From Lunularia cruciata (lineage: Eukaryota > Streptophyta > Marchantiopsida > Lunulariales > Lunulariaceae): a stretch of 64,000 nt of DNA. The notes below the pieces were generated by a model that worked only from the letters and a program-made list of their open reading frames with translations, was not told where the DNA came from and ran no database searches. Made by a program: the position numbers and the translations under genes. Location: NCBI GenBank assembly GCA_948567375.1, contig OX419759.1:24901493-24965492 (forward strand), given 5' to 3'. This document shows, one piece after another, positions 54,493-64,000 of the stretch (position 1 is the first letter of the stretch; each line of letters opens with the position of its first letter).

Positions 54493-56228
54493 ACCTGATT
54501 GGAGTAAGCCTTTCATCCTCTACATTGATGCTTCTAATATAGCTATAGGATGCACTCTTAGTCAATTAGACCAAGATGGGCATGATCATCCAATAGCTTA
54601 TGCTAGTAGGCAGATGGTTTCAGCAGAGAAGAACTACTCTGTCACGGAGAGAGAAGGGTTGGCAGTGATCTTTGGTCTCAAGAAGTTTAGACACTACTTG
54701 ATTGGAGGGAAAGCCACCATTGTCACGGATCACAAGGCTTTGAAGTACATCTTCAACAAGCCTAATGTTGAAGGGAGACTAGCAAGGTGGATGATACTCT
54801 TGTCTGAGTATGACTACACCATTGAGGATAGGCCAGGAAAGAAACATGCAAATGCTGATTTGTTATCTAGAGCCTATGATCAGGATGGAGATGAGCCAGT
54901 GGATGATTCCTTCCCGGATGAGGAGCTCATGACAATCTCAGTCACTCAAGAGGTTCCAATGGAGAACAAGGAGATTGTGGATTTTGTGACAAGAGGTTAC
55001 TATCCAGAAGGGATGCATGCTAGGGAGAGGAAGGCCCTTGCAGCAAGATCTAGACCTTACACAATGGTGGGGGATATTCTTTTTCACCAAGGAGCAAATG
55101 CTCTACTTCGAACAGCAATGGGTAAGGAAGAGTCTATCCTACTCATAAAGGAGTTTCATGAAGGTTTAGTATGTGGAGGACACTTTGCAAGAAAGGTGAC
55201 TGCTTTCAAGATTCTAGATGCAGGTTACCATTGGAGAGGGATTTTCAAGGATTGTCTTGATTATTGCAAAACTTGTCATGTTTGTCAATCTTTTGCTAGA
55301 AAATCTACATTCACTCCACCACTTAGATCAATTCTATTGCTAGGACCTTTTAAGAAGTGGGGAATTGATTTTGTAGGTCTTCTCAATAGAACCCCAAGGA
55401 ACAATTGGTACATTGTGGTAGTTACTGATAACCTTACCAAGTGGGTTGAGGCTAAACCATTGAGGGACAAGAATGAAGATGAAGTGGGTAGATTTCTTTA
55501 TGAACGCATTATCACTAGGTTTGGATGCCCTTTGGAGTTGGTTTCTGATAGAGGAGGAGAGTTTATAGGAAGCATTACTACAGCTATGCTATGACATTTC
55601 TCTATCACACATAGAGTAACTATATCCTATAAGCCAAATTCCAATGGGTTGGCAGAGAACCAATCAGACCTTGTGCATGATGTTGGCCAAAGATGCAGAA
55701 ATGGAGGGGGCTAAACATCATTGGGACAAGAGGATTCATGCAGTTTTGTAGGAGTATAGGACAACCATGAAGACTTCCACCGGATATTCTCGATTTCAAT
55801 TGGTGTATGGTATTGAATCTACCTTACCTATTCACTTTGATCTTCCTACCTTCCAAAGCATTCATAGGAGATTGAAGAAAGCACAAGGAGGTGATGCATA
55901 GAAGTCAAGGAAGGAACAACTCATGGAGTTGGAAGAGGCAAGAGTAGTTGCTATGGTTTGAGTGGAGCAAGCCCAAAGGAAACAAAAGGAGAGCTATGAC
56001 AAGAGGCAAGGAAAGAAGAAGGTGGAGCCTTTCAAAGAAGGTGATTGGGTAATGTTGTTTGATTCCATTTGATTCAAGAGAGTGCAAAAGAAGTTTTTGC
56101 CTAAGTACTTTGGACCTTTCATAGTGGAGAAGGTGTGGGGCAATCACACCTATGATCTCAAGGAGTTGGGAGGAAGACACTTTGATAGGATTAACCATGA
56201 TAAGTTGAAGATGTACCATAGAAGGTAG
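54493..56228 (+). pseudogene. TetF RNase H and integrase
   Basis: The frame from PDWSKPFILYIDASNIAIG at 54493 runs open to 55594 with RNase H (REGLAVIFGLKKFRHYL, TDHKALKYI, ANADLLSRA), the integrase finger (FHEGLVCGGHF ... CKTCHVCQSF) and the first two catalytic residues (WGIDFVGLL; LVSDRGGEF). A CGA-to-TGA stop at about 55593 and further stops follow. The Glu helix (NSNGLAENQSDLV) is shifted, and the C-terminal KEGDWVMLFDSI... ends at the stop at 56228. Confidence 0.9.
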
Positions 56229-56237
56229 AGAGACCTT

Positions 56238-56255
56238 CACTTTGAGGACAAAGTG
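56238..56255. other. hairpin between pol stop and PPT (TetF)
   Basis: CACTTTG-AGGA-CAAAGTG, a perfect 7-bp stem located 10 bases after the pol stop and about 10-20 bases before the PPT (56263-56276). Confidence 0.55.
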
Positions 56256-56276
56256 AAAACTTAGTCCGGGGGTAAA

Positions 56277-56933
56277 TGTAACACCCATTTGTGCATGTGT
56301 GTGGTATTGTGATATTTAGCTTGGTATTACAAGTACTTAAGAGATATTATTTATATAGAGATAAAGGATGGTTCTATATTAGTCGTGGTTAGCTAAAGTT
56401 AGTCATGGCTAAGATAGAGGGGACCTTACTTTAGAGGAAGTAGAAAAGATGAGCACCACTATTTTGGATTTTAGTGTGTTGACTTGGTATTATTCCTAGG
56501 TGTTTGGCTTTGAGGAAAGAGTTGAGAACTCTTGGGCCCGCAAGCCTTTTTGTTTTGGACTCTTCTTTAGTCCAAGGATAGCCCATGTGAAGGAATCCTT
56601 GACTTAGTGGTTGGGTCAAGATAAGGGGAATATGCCCATGTGAATGGATATTCCTTTCTACTTTTTGACTTTACTTGACTTTTAGTCTAGTAACTTGAGT
56701 TACTATGGTAATTAGTAACTTTGGTACGTAACTATTTCACAAGTATATAAACAAGGGATGAGGAGGTACTCATCATCCTTTCATTTGCAACTATCTCTCT
56801 CTCATTGAGTTCTCTAGTGAACAATGTCTTGAGTCTTGGAGTGTTAGCTTTGGAGGAGTATGATGGAGTTGGGGTTCCTTGCCTTCTTAGTCCATGGTGC
56901 GCTACCATAATAGCCATCAGAGGCCGGCTCACA
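56277..56933 (+). mobile_element. TetF 3' LTR
   Basis: 657 bp, TGTAACACCC to CCGGCTCACA, after the PPT GTCCGGGGGTAAA. It lacks the 23 bases before the terminal CCGGCTCACA that the 5' LTR has, and about 13 bases in the middle. Right flank GCTC (56934-56937), then FunA RNase H. Confidence 0.9.
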
Positions 56934-56937
56934 GCTC

Positions 56938-57817
56938 TAGACAACATATCAGCTACCGAATTGTCCTTCCCAGCTATGTACCTTAGCTCTGGATTATACA
57001 TCCAAATGAACGCTATCTAACTCAACATGGCAATGTCTGGAGTGTCACAGTTGGCAAGCATTCCAAGCAGCGGCAAGCAATCTGTCTCTAGGATGACATA
57101 GGTCCCTATTAGGCAGTTTCTATCCTATCTTAGTGCTATCTTGGCACCCCACAATTCCAGTTTGATCTGAGGGTACCTCCGTTGCCGTTCCGTGAAGATC
57201 CTTGCTCCAAACCTTGCTGCAAATCTGTTGCCGTTCTCGTTGTCTTGGCCCACAGCCCAACCAGCAGCGTAGGGACTTGAGTCAACCGTAACTATAATTG
57301 GTCGTCCACAGCGGTAGTCAAGTGGGTGGAGCACAGGCGGGTTCTGCAGCGCTTTCTTCAGTTTTGCCATAGCAACCAAATGTTCTAGTCTCCAAACAAA
57401 CCTGATCCTTTTCCTCAAAAGCTGGTAGAGCGGCTCTGCAACATGACCAAAGTGCGGAATCCATACACGGTAGAGAACGCATGCCCCTAAGAACCTTCTT
57501 ACCTCTTGAACTGAGGAACAGTCCTTGATCTTCCCTATTATGTCCACCTTTTCCGGATTTGGCTTCCTTCCATACAAGCCACACAAATGTCCCACCACAA
57601 GGATTTCTCCAAGTCCAAATGCTGACTTCTCTCCAGAGAGAGTCACCCCCGCTTCCATCAACCTTCTTAGTATCGCCTCCACATCTTGAATATGATCTAT
57701 GACAAACCTCCTAATACCTCCATCCACCAAAGTTTCATCCTTTTTGCTCTTTGTGCAGCCCTTGACAGGTATATCATCCAAGAATGGACGGGTCTTCTCA
57801 AGGATAAAAGACTGCAA
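56938..57817 (-). pseudogene. FunA reverse transcriptase C-terminal half and RNase H
   Basis: The minus-strand frame 57817-57125 has the RT catalytic block FLDDIPVKG (L-D-D instead of Y-D-D), GIRRFVIDHIQDVEAIL, LSGEKSAFGLGEILVVGH, and the connection VRRFLGACVLYRVWIPHFGHVAEPLYQLLRK. RNase H follows with PIIVTVDSSPYAAGWAVGQ, ARFGARIFTERQRRYPQIKLELWG and, after a break, LRYIAGKDNSVADMLSRA at 56995-56938. It ends at the TetF insertion. The motif set matches fungal-type Ty3/gypsy and is quite unlike that of Tet or Lng. Confidence 0.82.
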
Positions 57818-58935
57818 AATTCAATTCATAGCACTTTGCATATGTGCCACAGAGTTAGTAGCCCCCATTGGGAGAGTGCACATACGCATCAGCCCTAAGG
57901 TGTTCGCATCATGGTTATGTATTGGCTCCCTTCAGCAAGCTGAAATTGATCATAACCTGGATACAAATCTCCTATAGAATAGATTGCCCTCCCTGCAAAC
58001 TCCTCAGCAAACTCATCCACAGCCGGTCCAACACCAGAATTCTGGATTGTTACCTTATTTGGCGGTTGCATATCCTGGATGAATTGCAACTTACCATTTT
58101 TCTTCCGAACGGTGAACCAGCAATTTGAGTATGGCGCTTTTGATGGTTCTAAAATCTTTGCCTGAATTTTCTCCTTCAATAGTTCTGTCAGCTGGAGCAA
58201 AAGCGCCTTTGGCACTGGTATTGGTCTCAGATCCCACAGGACATGCAGAACCATGAAAATTATCATTGGTGTGATTTCTTGCGGGTTCACACACCCAATC
58301 TCCTTGATCTTGAAAGCAAAGGCCTTCCCACACCTCCCAATCATTTCCTTAAATGCACGGCGCTCAACTTCTGTGAGCAATCTATCCCCTCCGACCGTAA
58401 GCTCATCCAAGGTCTCTTTAGTAAATGAATGACCAATATCCTTTTCCTGCCTCAGTCTTGGTTCCTCTCTAGTCCTATGCATCAAATCAGAAGCATCCAA
58501 TGGCAATGGGACAGCAATAGGACAAACCTTTTTGTCCACTGTTTTGTACTTAGTGTCACATCTCACTTCATGAACCAACTTTGAAAGTGTTTCATGAAGC
58601 TCCCTTCCTATTTCAATCACGGGTCCTCCTTTCTCCATTTCCCCGATCACCTTTTGGACTGCCCTACCTTCTCCCCAATCCTCCAACAGTCCAATGATAG
58701 TCTCGCTATCATCCATTTCCCTTGCTGTTTTCAGAACTCTCTCTTTCCCTTTCATTCTCTTCTGCAAAATTCCCGTGGTACTCCCTACATGTGCAAAGCA
58801 AACAGTTCTACCACTCTGGATTCCCACATAGGTCCTATCAAAACAGTCCTCCTCACTGATCTCTTGCGGTGGAATGTAGCATAGGGCTCCTTGTCCCCCC
58901 ACCTTCTCTGACAAGACGCCTAGTGGAAACCCCAC
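57818..58935 (-). pseudogene. FunA reverse transcriptase N-terminal half
   Basis: A 346-codon frame (58935-57895) with a long N-terminal extension, then the RT start: EPSKAPYSNCWFTVRKKNGKLQFIQDMQPPNKVTI, GVGPAVDEFAEEFAGRAIYSIGDLYPGYDQFQL and TMMRTP. The break near 57890 separates it from the catalytic block. The DLYPGYDQ segment and the DMQPPNKVTI motif are further fungal-type marks. Confidence 0.82.
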
Positions 58936-59039
58936 CTTCCAATAGGCTTTTCTGGATCCCTTAACTCTCTCTTGTTCCTGTTGCTGCCCGACAACACAGT
59001 AGGGAATTGCACTATTCTGGTCCCGTTCTGACTTTTAAC

Positions 59040-59558
59040 CTTCGCCACATGAGTCCCATCATTCAGAACTTTGCTCTCCATTCAAAACTGAGTAATGAAG
59101 AGCTGTCCTAGGATCACCGGGTAGGGCAAGGTATCATGCACGAACACATTAATAGGCTCTACCACATTCCCTATCTTGATTTTGACATCTGGACAAGCTC
59201 TTTACAATGCATTTTTGGTCCTATTCACTGAGTTTACCTTCCAATCGATGTCACGGTCCACCTTCCATCGCCCTTCATCATAGACCGCCTTTGACACGAG
59301 ATTGACCTCAGATCCTGAATCAATCAGCTCTCTCACCGGTGCTTTCACTCCTTGCATCTCGATCTCACACTCGCTGCAACTTCTCGCCCAAAAAGAGTCT
59401 TGAACCTCCTCTGACAAGGGCAAAAAAGACTTCTTATCCTCAAGAGCAACATCATAGACACGTGCTTCTCGGGTCTCATCCTCTGGTTTTTCCTGTTCAA
59501 GCTCAAGCCCAAAAGTTCCCACCTCTCCTTCAACCTCACTCCCGTCCTCGTACAGCAA
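59040..59558 (-). pseudogene. FunA aspartic protease
   Basis: A frame of 118 codons (59558-59202) with a Glu-rich N part and the active site VRELIDSGSEVNLVSKAVYDEGRW (D-S-G). After a stop at about 59200 the same reading gives CPDVKIKIGNV, VFVHDTLPYPVILGQLF, the second half of a retropepsin with its hydrophobic strand, ending near 59090. The overall layout fits a 110-120 residue retropepsin. Confidence 0.78.
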
Positions 59559-59585
59559 GGATGTGTGCAGTCCTTCCTTGTAGAA

Positions 59586-60032
59586 TCATTTCTTCTTTGC
59601 TTTGACAAGGATAAGGTCCTGCACATCCTTCCTCAAGCTACCAAAGAACTCTTTGTTTGTGAAACCCCTCACCTCTTGCTTCCAAAACTTTTTGGCAATC
59701 TCTTGCGGATCCAATTCCATTTCTATGTCCCGGCTCAACAGCCAACCTGGCCCCTTCCTAGAAGATCTCTCTCCCGGCTTTTGGTTTGCTGCCCCTTCTG
59801 TGTCCATTCGTGACTCTTCTCCAACGCCCAAATTCTGATCCCTGCTCTTTTGCGCATTGTTGAACTGCACCTCTTTCCTTCTAACCTGTCTCCTCTCCGG
59901 TTCCACTTGCTGTTGCTTTTCCCTTTGCTGCCCTTCATTATCTGCCCGTTGATCAGATTTTCGTTTCTCTTCCACCATAGCATCCCAAGTGGCACCAACT
60001 TCAGCAGTGATGGCAGTTATTACCACCGGCAT
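59586..60032 (-). pseudogene. FunA gag, C-terminal part
   Basis: A 148-codon frame: short N part (ITAEVGATWDAMVEEKRK), a Gln/Glu/Arg-rich region, then LDPQEIAKKFWKQEVRGFTNKEFFGSLRKDVQDLI, a helix resembling the gag-protease linker of other gypsy elements (Tet gag has VGQLIALNPTLRKEL at the same place). No zinc knuckle is visible, unlike in Tet and Lng. It is frameshifted relative to the upstream frame at 60231-60055. Confidence 0.6.
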
Positions 60033-60054
60033 CCCACCCTGATTTCCTTCGGAC

Positions 60055-60231
60055 CTACTCTGCTAGTCTCTTCTTCTCAACTTCTCCTAGGTCTGCACAT
60101 TGCTTCACTTCACTCATTGCACTATACACACTAGGCTCAAATGCAGCAACTGCCATACTTACTTCACGTTTGCCCATGTGTCTTTCCAGCAGAGCCTTCA
60201 TCCCTCCCCTGTTATATAAACTTTGAGCCAT
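60055..60231 (-). pseudogene. FunA gag, N-terminal frame
   Basis: The ATG at 60231 opens a 58-codon frame (MAQSLYNRGGMKALLERHMG ... EKKRLAE) ending in TAG at 60055-60057, just before the main gag frame. In the same reading after the stop the codons do not connect with the next frame, so both a nonsense and a frame change separate them. It is annotated as the likely gag start because the purine-rich LTR-like sequence begins right upstream. Confidence 0.45.
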
Positions 60232-63200
60232 GACACACGGCTCCTAACCCAACAGTGACCAAACCGAGGCACACTGACCAGCCAAGCACATGAAGAAAGA
60301 AAACGAATTGAGCAGGTCCTATTTTCTATTCCTTACAACTCGTCATCCCCTTGTTCTGCAGCATCTCCAATTTGTTGTTCTTTCCAAGTCTCCACTGTCC
60401 AGTAGGTCCTTCCTCGGGATTCTCCTTTCCCTTCGATATTCCAGTATGTTAGATCTTCCCAAACGCTCTGCACTGCTCTTGCCATAGGATTCTACGCCTG
60501 GTAGAAGCTCCTGACAAATCCCGTATCGAGTTTCTATGTCCAGTCCTTGTATTATCCTAAGCTGAACATGACTTCGCTCTTCTTTTGTTCCTGTCCACCT
60601 TTCCTTTGTAAGCTAGTTTGGCCTTTCCTCTCTGCTCTTCGAGTAAGTTTTGGATGAACCTTTGACTAGTAACAAATTCTCTGTCCAACCAGCCTTTTGA
60701 GATTTTCTGTCCTCCAAAACCCTTCGAGATTTTTCTATTCCAGCCAAGCCCTTAGGGACACCTCTGCCCTGCTAACCTTTCTGCTGATTTTTGTTCTTCC
60801 GAATACCCTCCCTGTTTTTCCCTTGCGATTTCTTCTCTTCTTCTCCTTTTGAGACTAATTGTCCTCTTCAAAGATCCTTCTCTTGGTTTCTGTTTTTGAT
60901 CCTGGCGAAACCCTCTCCATGCTTCACAGTCCTTTGTATTGCCAATAGGAAGTTCTTCTCTTGAGCTTCTCACTTAACGCTGCTTTGTCAGTTTGTCAAC
61001 CAGATTCCCTTTCCCTAAACCCTGATCCTTCCTTTGTCATTGACCCTTACTGCCTTTTTCCAAATTCAAACCATTCTGCGTTCTTGTTTCTCTGAGGAAA
61101 ATCAACACCGTTCTCTAAAATCCCACATTGTTCTATCAATCATCAGCCAACTTATCTTCACGTGAATTCTACTTCTCCCTTCGAATTTCAAACTTATTGC
61201 TTCTTTGAGAACTCAAAATCTATTCTCTTCTGCCTTCTGCCAACCTCAAATTTTACTGCCTTCCCTGAAAGCCCCTTCGATCACTCATATCTCTCCTTCA
61301 TCTCCTTCCTTTCATTTCCCTATCCTTCTTTTGATTTCTGGTCCTATCTTTCTTTTTTGCCAATTACCTCCTTTCGATTCTCAAAACAAAATCATGTTCT
61401 CTCTTCCTGCGATTTTTCAGAAAACCCCTGCCTTCTCTTGATTCTTTGCCTTTTCTTGCCTCCACAATCTTTCACTTCTTTCTGTATTTTCTGTAATTCT
61501 CCTCCTTTTTTTTTACTCCACGATACTTCACTCCTTCCTGTCTCCACAATCCTTCACTCCCTATTCTCTAAACCTTTTTTTTTATCCCCTTGTCATTCCA
61601 ATTCCATTTTTCCTTTCTGTATTTTGGATTCCTCAAATCCATAGTCACCTATCTCCCTTCAACATCTCTCTTCCCTATTTTCACTCTCTTGATCCTTTCC
61701 TTTTTGTCCTTCTTCTCCCGTCGATCCTTACTGCTCTCTGCCAAAATCCTGAAAATCTCTTCTCATTTTTCCTTCACTCTGTTCACAAAGAGCCTTCCTG
61801 ACTCCTCCTACACAACCATTCCAAGTCCTTTCGATTCACTTCCTTCGTGCCCACCTTCTATCCTCTGCCAAAACTCAAAATCCTCTGTTTACTTTTTCAT
61901 GCAACTTTCTCTCTTGAAACTCCTCTCCTCATTCCTTGAAACTGTCCTGCCCAACCTTGTCAACTTCACTCTCTGAAACCTCTACTGTCCAGCCCTCATC
62001 TTCTCAAAATCCTACTCCTTTCTTCTCACAAAAATTTCTGCCACTTCTCTTGAAAATCCTCTGCAAACTTCTCTCTTGATGTCCTCTGGAATTTTTTGAA
62101 AACCCTCAGCCCTTCCTCACTTTTGATTATTCTCCTTGTCAAGAACTCCTGCCCACTCTTCTCCTGAAAACCTCCCCTGTCATGTCCCAAAACTTCCTGT
62201 CCAACCTTCCTCACTTTCCAAAAAAACCCTCAGCCTTTCTTCTCACAAAAATTTCTGCCACTTCTCTCGAAAATCCTCTGCAAACTTCTCTCTCGAAATC
62301 TTCTGGCATTTTCCTGAAACCCTCAACCCTACCTCACTTTTGATAATTCTCACTGTGAAGAAATCAACTCCTGCCCAACCTTGCCAAATTCCCTCTCAAA
62401 AATCCTCTGCTCATTTTCTGAAAATCCTTGTCTCTCTCAAAAATCCTCTAACAACTTCTCTCTTGAAAATCCTCTGAAATTTCCTGAAACTCCTTGTCTC
62501 TCCCAAAAATCCTCTGGCAACTTCTCTCTTGAAAATCCTCTGAAATCTCCGGAAACTGTCAGCCCTCATCTCTCAAAAATCCTACTCCTTTCTTCTCACG
62601 AAAATTTCTGCAACTTCTCTCTCAAAATCCTTTGGAATTTTCTGAAAACCCTCAGCCCTTCCTCACTTTTGATTATTCTCCTTGTCAAGAACTCCTGCAC
62701 ACTCTTCTCCTGAAACCTCCCCTGTCATGTCCCAAAAAATTCCTGTCTAACCTTCCTCACTTTCCAAAAACCCTCAGTCTTTCCTCTCACAAATATTTCT
62801 GTCACTTCTCTCGAAAATCCTTTGCAAACTTCTCTCTCAATACTTCGATTTCCTTGTCTCCAAACTCCTTTTGATCTTTCCCTGTCACCCCAACCCCTCT
62901 TCCGATTCTTGTGTCCTTCCAACTCTAACCCTTTGATCTCTCCCTTCCTGTTTTCCCGTAAAACCCTTTTTGATCCTCTGTCCTTCTAAAACCCTTCGAA
63001 CTGTTCCTGTCACTCCCAAAAACCCCTCGACCTCCTTGTCTCCTTGATTTTCCTTTGTTGCCGCTACCCAACTCTGCCTTCCATTCTTTCCCCGTTCCCC
63101 TTTCTCTGCCCACGATCTTCCTATTTTCCTTGCGTTTTCTGTCCCTCTTCCCTTTTGTTTTTTCCCTTCTTGATTCCTAAAACCTCTTTACACTTAGGAC

Positions 63201-63535
63201 TCAACTCTTCTTGCTGCTCTGTTCTTTTATTCCTTTCCCCTTGCAGAAGTGCTCGATACCTCTCTATCATTCAACAAAGCCCTTCCAAATTTATCTATCT
63301 TCTCCTTTCCTTCCTTTCCCGAGAATTCCAGCTACCATTCCTTACCAAGCTCATCTGACATTCTTTTTCAAAAGCTCTCTGTTGTCCAGTCCTCATCTGT
63401 TCCGAATTTTCATACCCTGTCAGCATGTGCCCTCCCGCAAGACTTTCACTAAAAAAAACCCTCTACTGTCCAGCCCTCCTCTTCTCAAAATCCTACAACC
63501 ACTCCTTACCACTCTCATCTAGCTTTTTCCCGACG
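60232..63535 (-). mobile_element. FunA 5' LTR candidate, purine-rich on the minus strand
   Basis: Strand-asymmetric sequence (almost pure C/T on the plus strand from about 60490 to 63520) between FunA gag and TGTCGTCGGGAAAA at 63535, the same start as the 3' LTR at 39429. After that shared start the two LTR candidates diverge, so indels or different tandem expansions must be assumed. I find no long protein frame that I trust, and no clear PBS. Confidence 0.45.
61987..62845. repeat. direct duplication of about 300 bp in the pyrimidine-rich tract
   Basis: 61987-62300 and 62552-62845 match in order: CTGTC(C)AGCCCTCATCT, CTCACTTTTGATTATTCTCC, CTCCCCTGTCATGTCCC and CTTTCCAAAAA(AA)CCCTCAG. Inner copies of TTTCTGCCACTTCTCT add finer repeats. 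This shows growth of the tract by tandem duplication. Confidence 0.7.
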
Positions 63536-64000
63536 ACACCGCATAATCAGCTGAGCCGCCCCCAACATCATGCTAGACTCAGTCTCTATAATAGTAGGTG
63601 GCTGACTAGCAGGTAGTCCATCATGTACTCCATCACCACCTACCACACTTGCACTAGGACGTCTAGGAACCATGGATGTTGTCTGCAATGCCTCAGATAG
63701 CGTGAAAGACTGGGGAAGTTTGACTTGTCTCCCAACCTCTCCTCTCTGTGGGTCCAACTCCACTGATGCTCCTCTAGGCTCTGGAGCACATATTGCACTC
63801 CTAGTCACTGCTGTAGATGCATCCACCTATGCTGCTCCGCACATGAAGTCCAAAGCATCTCTATCACCAACATATGAGGTGGAAGCCTCAGCACCCAAAT
63901 CTGATCTCCTCTGAGCAAGAGCTATGCTAGCCAATCTTTGCTCCAACTGCTCAATCCGAGTAGCCATAGCTATGTCAGAAGTAAGGGCATGTACTGCACC
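63536..64000 (-). pseudogene. unassigned coding fragment with N-terminal coiled coil
   Basis: From the window edge the minus strand reads MATRIEQLEQRLASIALAQ (coiled coil), then STSYVGDRDALDFMCGAA, a TAG stop, and a low-complexity Pro/Ser/Glu stretch to LGAAQLIM at 63536. It resembles the N-terminal linker of gag-like proteins but I do not recognise it. It borders the TGTCGTCGGG start of FunA. It may be another part of PhdA (same strand), but PhdA integrase and this piece are not adjacent parts of an element, so a deletion would be needed. Confidence 0.4.

Larger units (their letters stand above)
40921..56933 (+). mobile_element. TetF: complete Tet element with nested insertions
   Basis: A 5' LTR (40921-41612), PBS, leader, pre-gag ORF, gag, pol and 3' LTR (56277-56933), all on the plus strand. 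It is interrupted by TetG at 44793-45471 and LngG at 46951-54492. Without these it would be about 7.8 kb. It lies inside FunA with a GCTC duplication. The two LTRs differ: the 3' LTR lacks 23 bp near its end and about 13 bp in the middle (GACCACATGCTTA-like), the second deletion being shared with TetG. Confidence 0.9.

Noticed and set aside
39430-60231. FunA as fungal contamination of the assembly
   Set aside because: TetF, a plant-type family, is inserted in it with an exact target duplication, so both are on one chromosome.
61162-61976. Phe/Ser/Leu-rich plus-strand ORFs of 128-160 codons
   Set aside because: Expected from a C/T-only strand, which has almost no stop codons; amino acids reflect composition only.
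1-64000. tRNA, rRNA, or conserved host protein genes
   Set aside because: I looked on both strands and saw no tRNA cloverleaf motifs, rRNA segments or recognisable host exons; every long frame belongs to a retroelement or repeat.
63536-64000. Assigning the right-edge frame to PhdA gag
   Set aside because: It is on the same strand but is not adjacent in element order to the integrase at 36868, and no duplication links the two edges of FunA; left unassigned.

Overview
The window is repeat-dense nuclear DNA from a plant, consisting almost entirely of decayed LTR retrotransposons of the Ty3/gypsy type nested inside one another. I see no intact host gene, rRNA, tRNA or CRISPR array. A plant host is suggested by tRNA-Asp-like primer binding sites and by the style of the gag-pol proteins. 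The species cannot be named; a non-seed plant or gymnosperm is only a weak guess.

Four families can be told apart, and the labels are mine. (1) Lng: very long LTRs of about 3.77-3.80 kb that start TGTGGTGCCC, end GGGTTGTCACA and make 5-bp target duplications. Each LTR carries its own coding region of about 850 codons (acidic, coiled coil) between two TATA-like boxes, and these LTRs spread as solo LTRs. (2) Tet: LTRs of about 0.69 kb, TGTAACACCC to CCGGCTCACA, with 4-bp target duplications (four cases), a tRNA-Asp-like PBS, and small ORFs before gag, one with a CCHC zinc knuckle. (3) Fun: one element whose protease, RT, RNase H and integrase resemble gypsy elements common in fungi. (4) Phd: one element fragment whose integrase runs in frame into a PHD finger.

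Layout, left half: LngA (1-968, +) sits in LngB (969-3598, -), which sits in TetA (3599-4677, +), which sits in LTR LngC (- strand; 4678-5923 and 28593-29549). LngC also holds a 22.7-kb Tet tandem (5928-28588, -), two bodies (TetB and TetC) sharing a central LTR, inside which LngD (10829 to about 19736, -) has landed and lost its 5' end. LngC itself lies in a decayed Lng body, LngE (29550-32715, +).

Right half: a decayed 40-bp repeat (32985-33440), then Tet gag fragment TetD (33711-34100), interrupted by Lng LTR LngF (34101-35338), which contains solo Tet LTR TetE (34156-34859). Next come PhdA (35339-36868, -) and FunA (about 36869-63535, -). FunA is split by TetF (40921-56933, +), which holds a solo Tet LTR, TetG (44793-45471), and solo Lng LTR LngG (46951-54492, -), itself split by solo Lng LTR LngH (48345-52112, +). 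The last 465 bases hold an unassigned coding fragment. Almost all reading frames are broken by stops and frameshifts, so the locus is a graveyard whose order of insertion can be read from target duplications.
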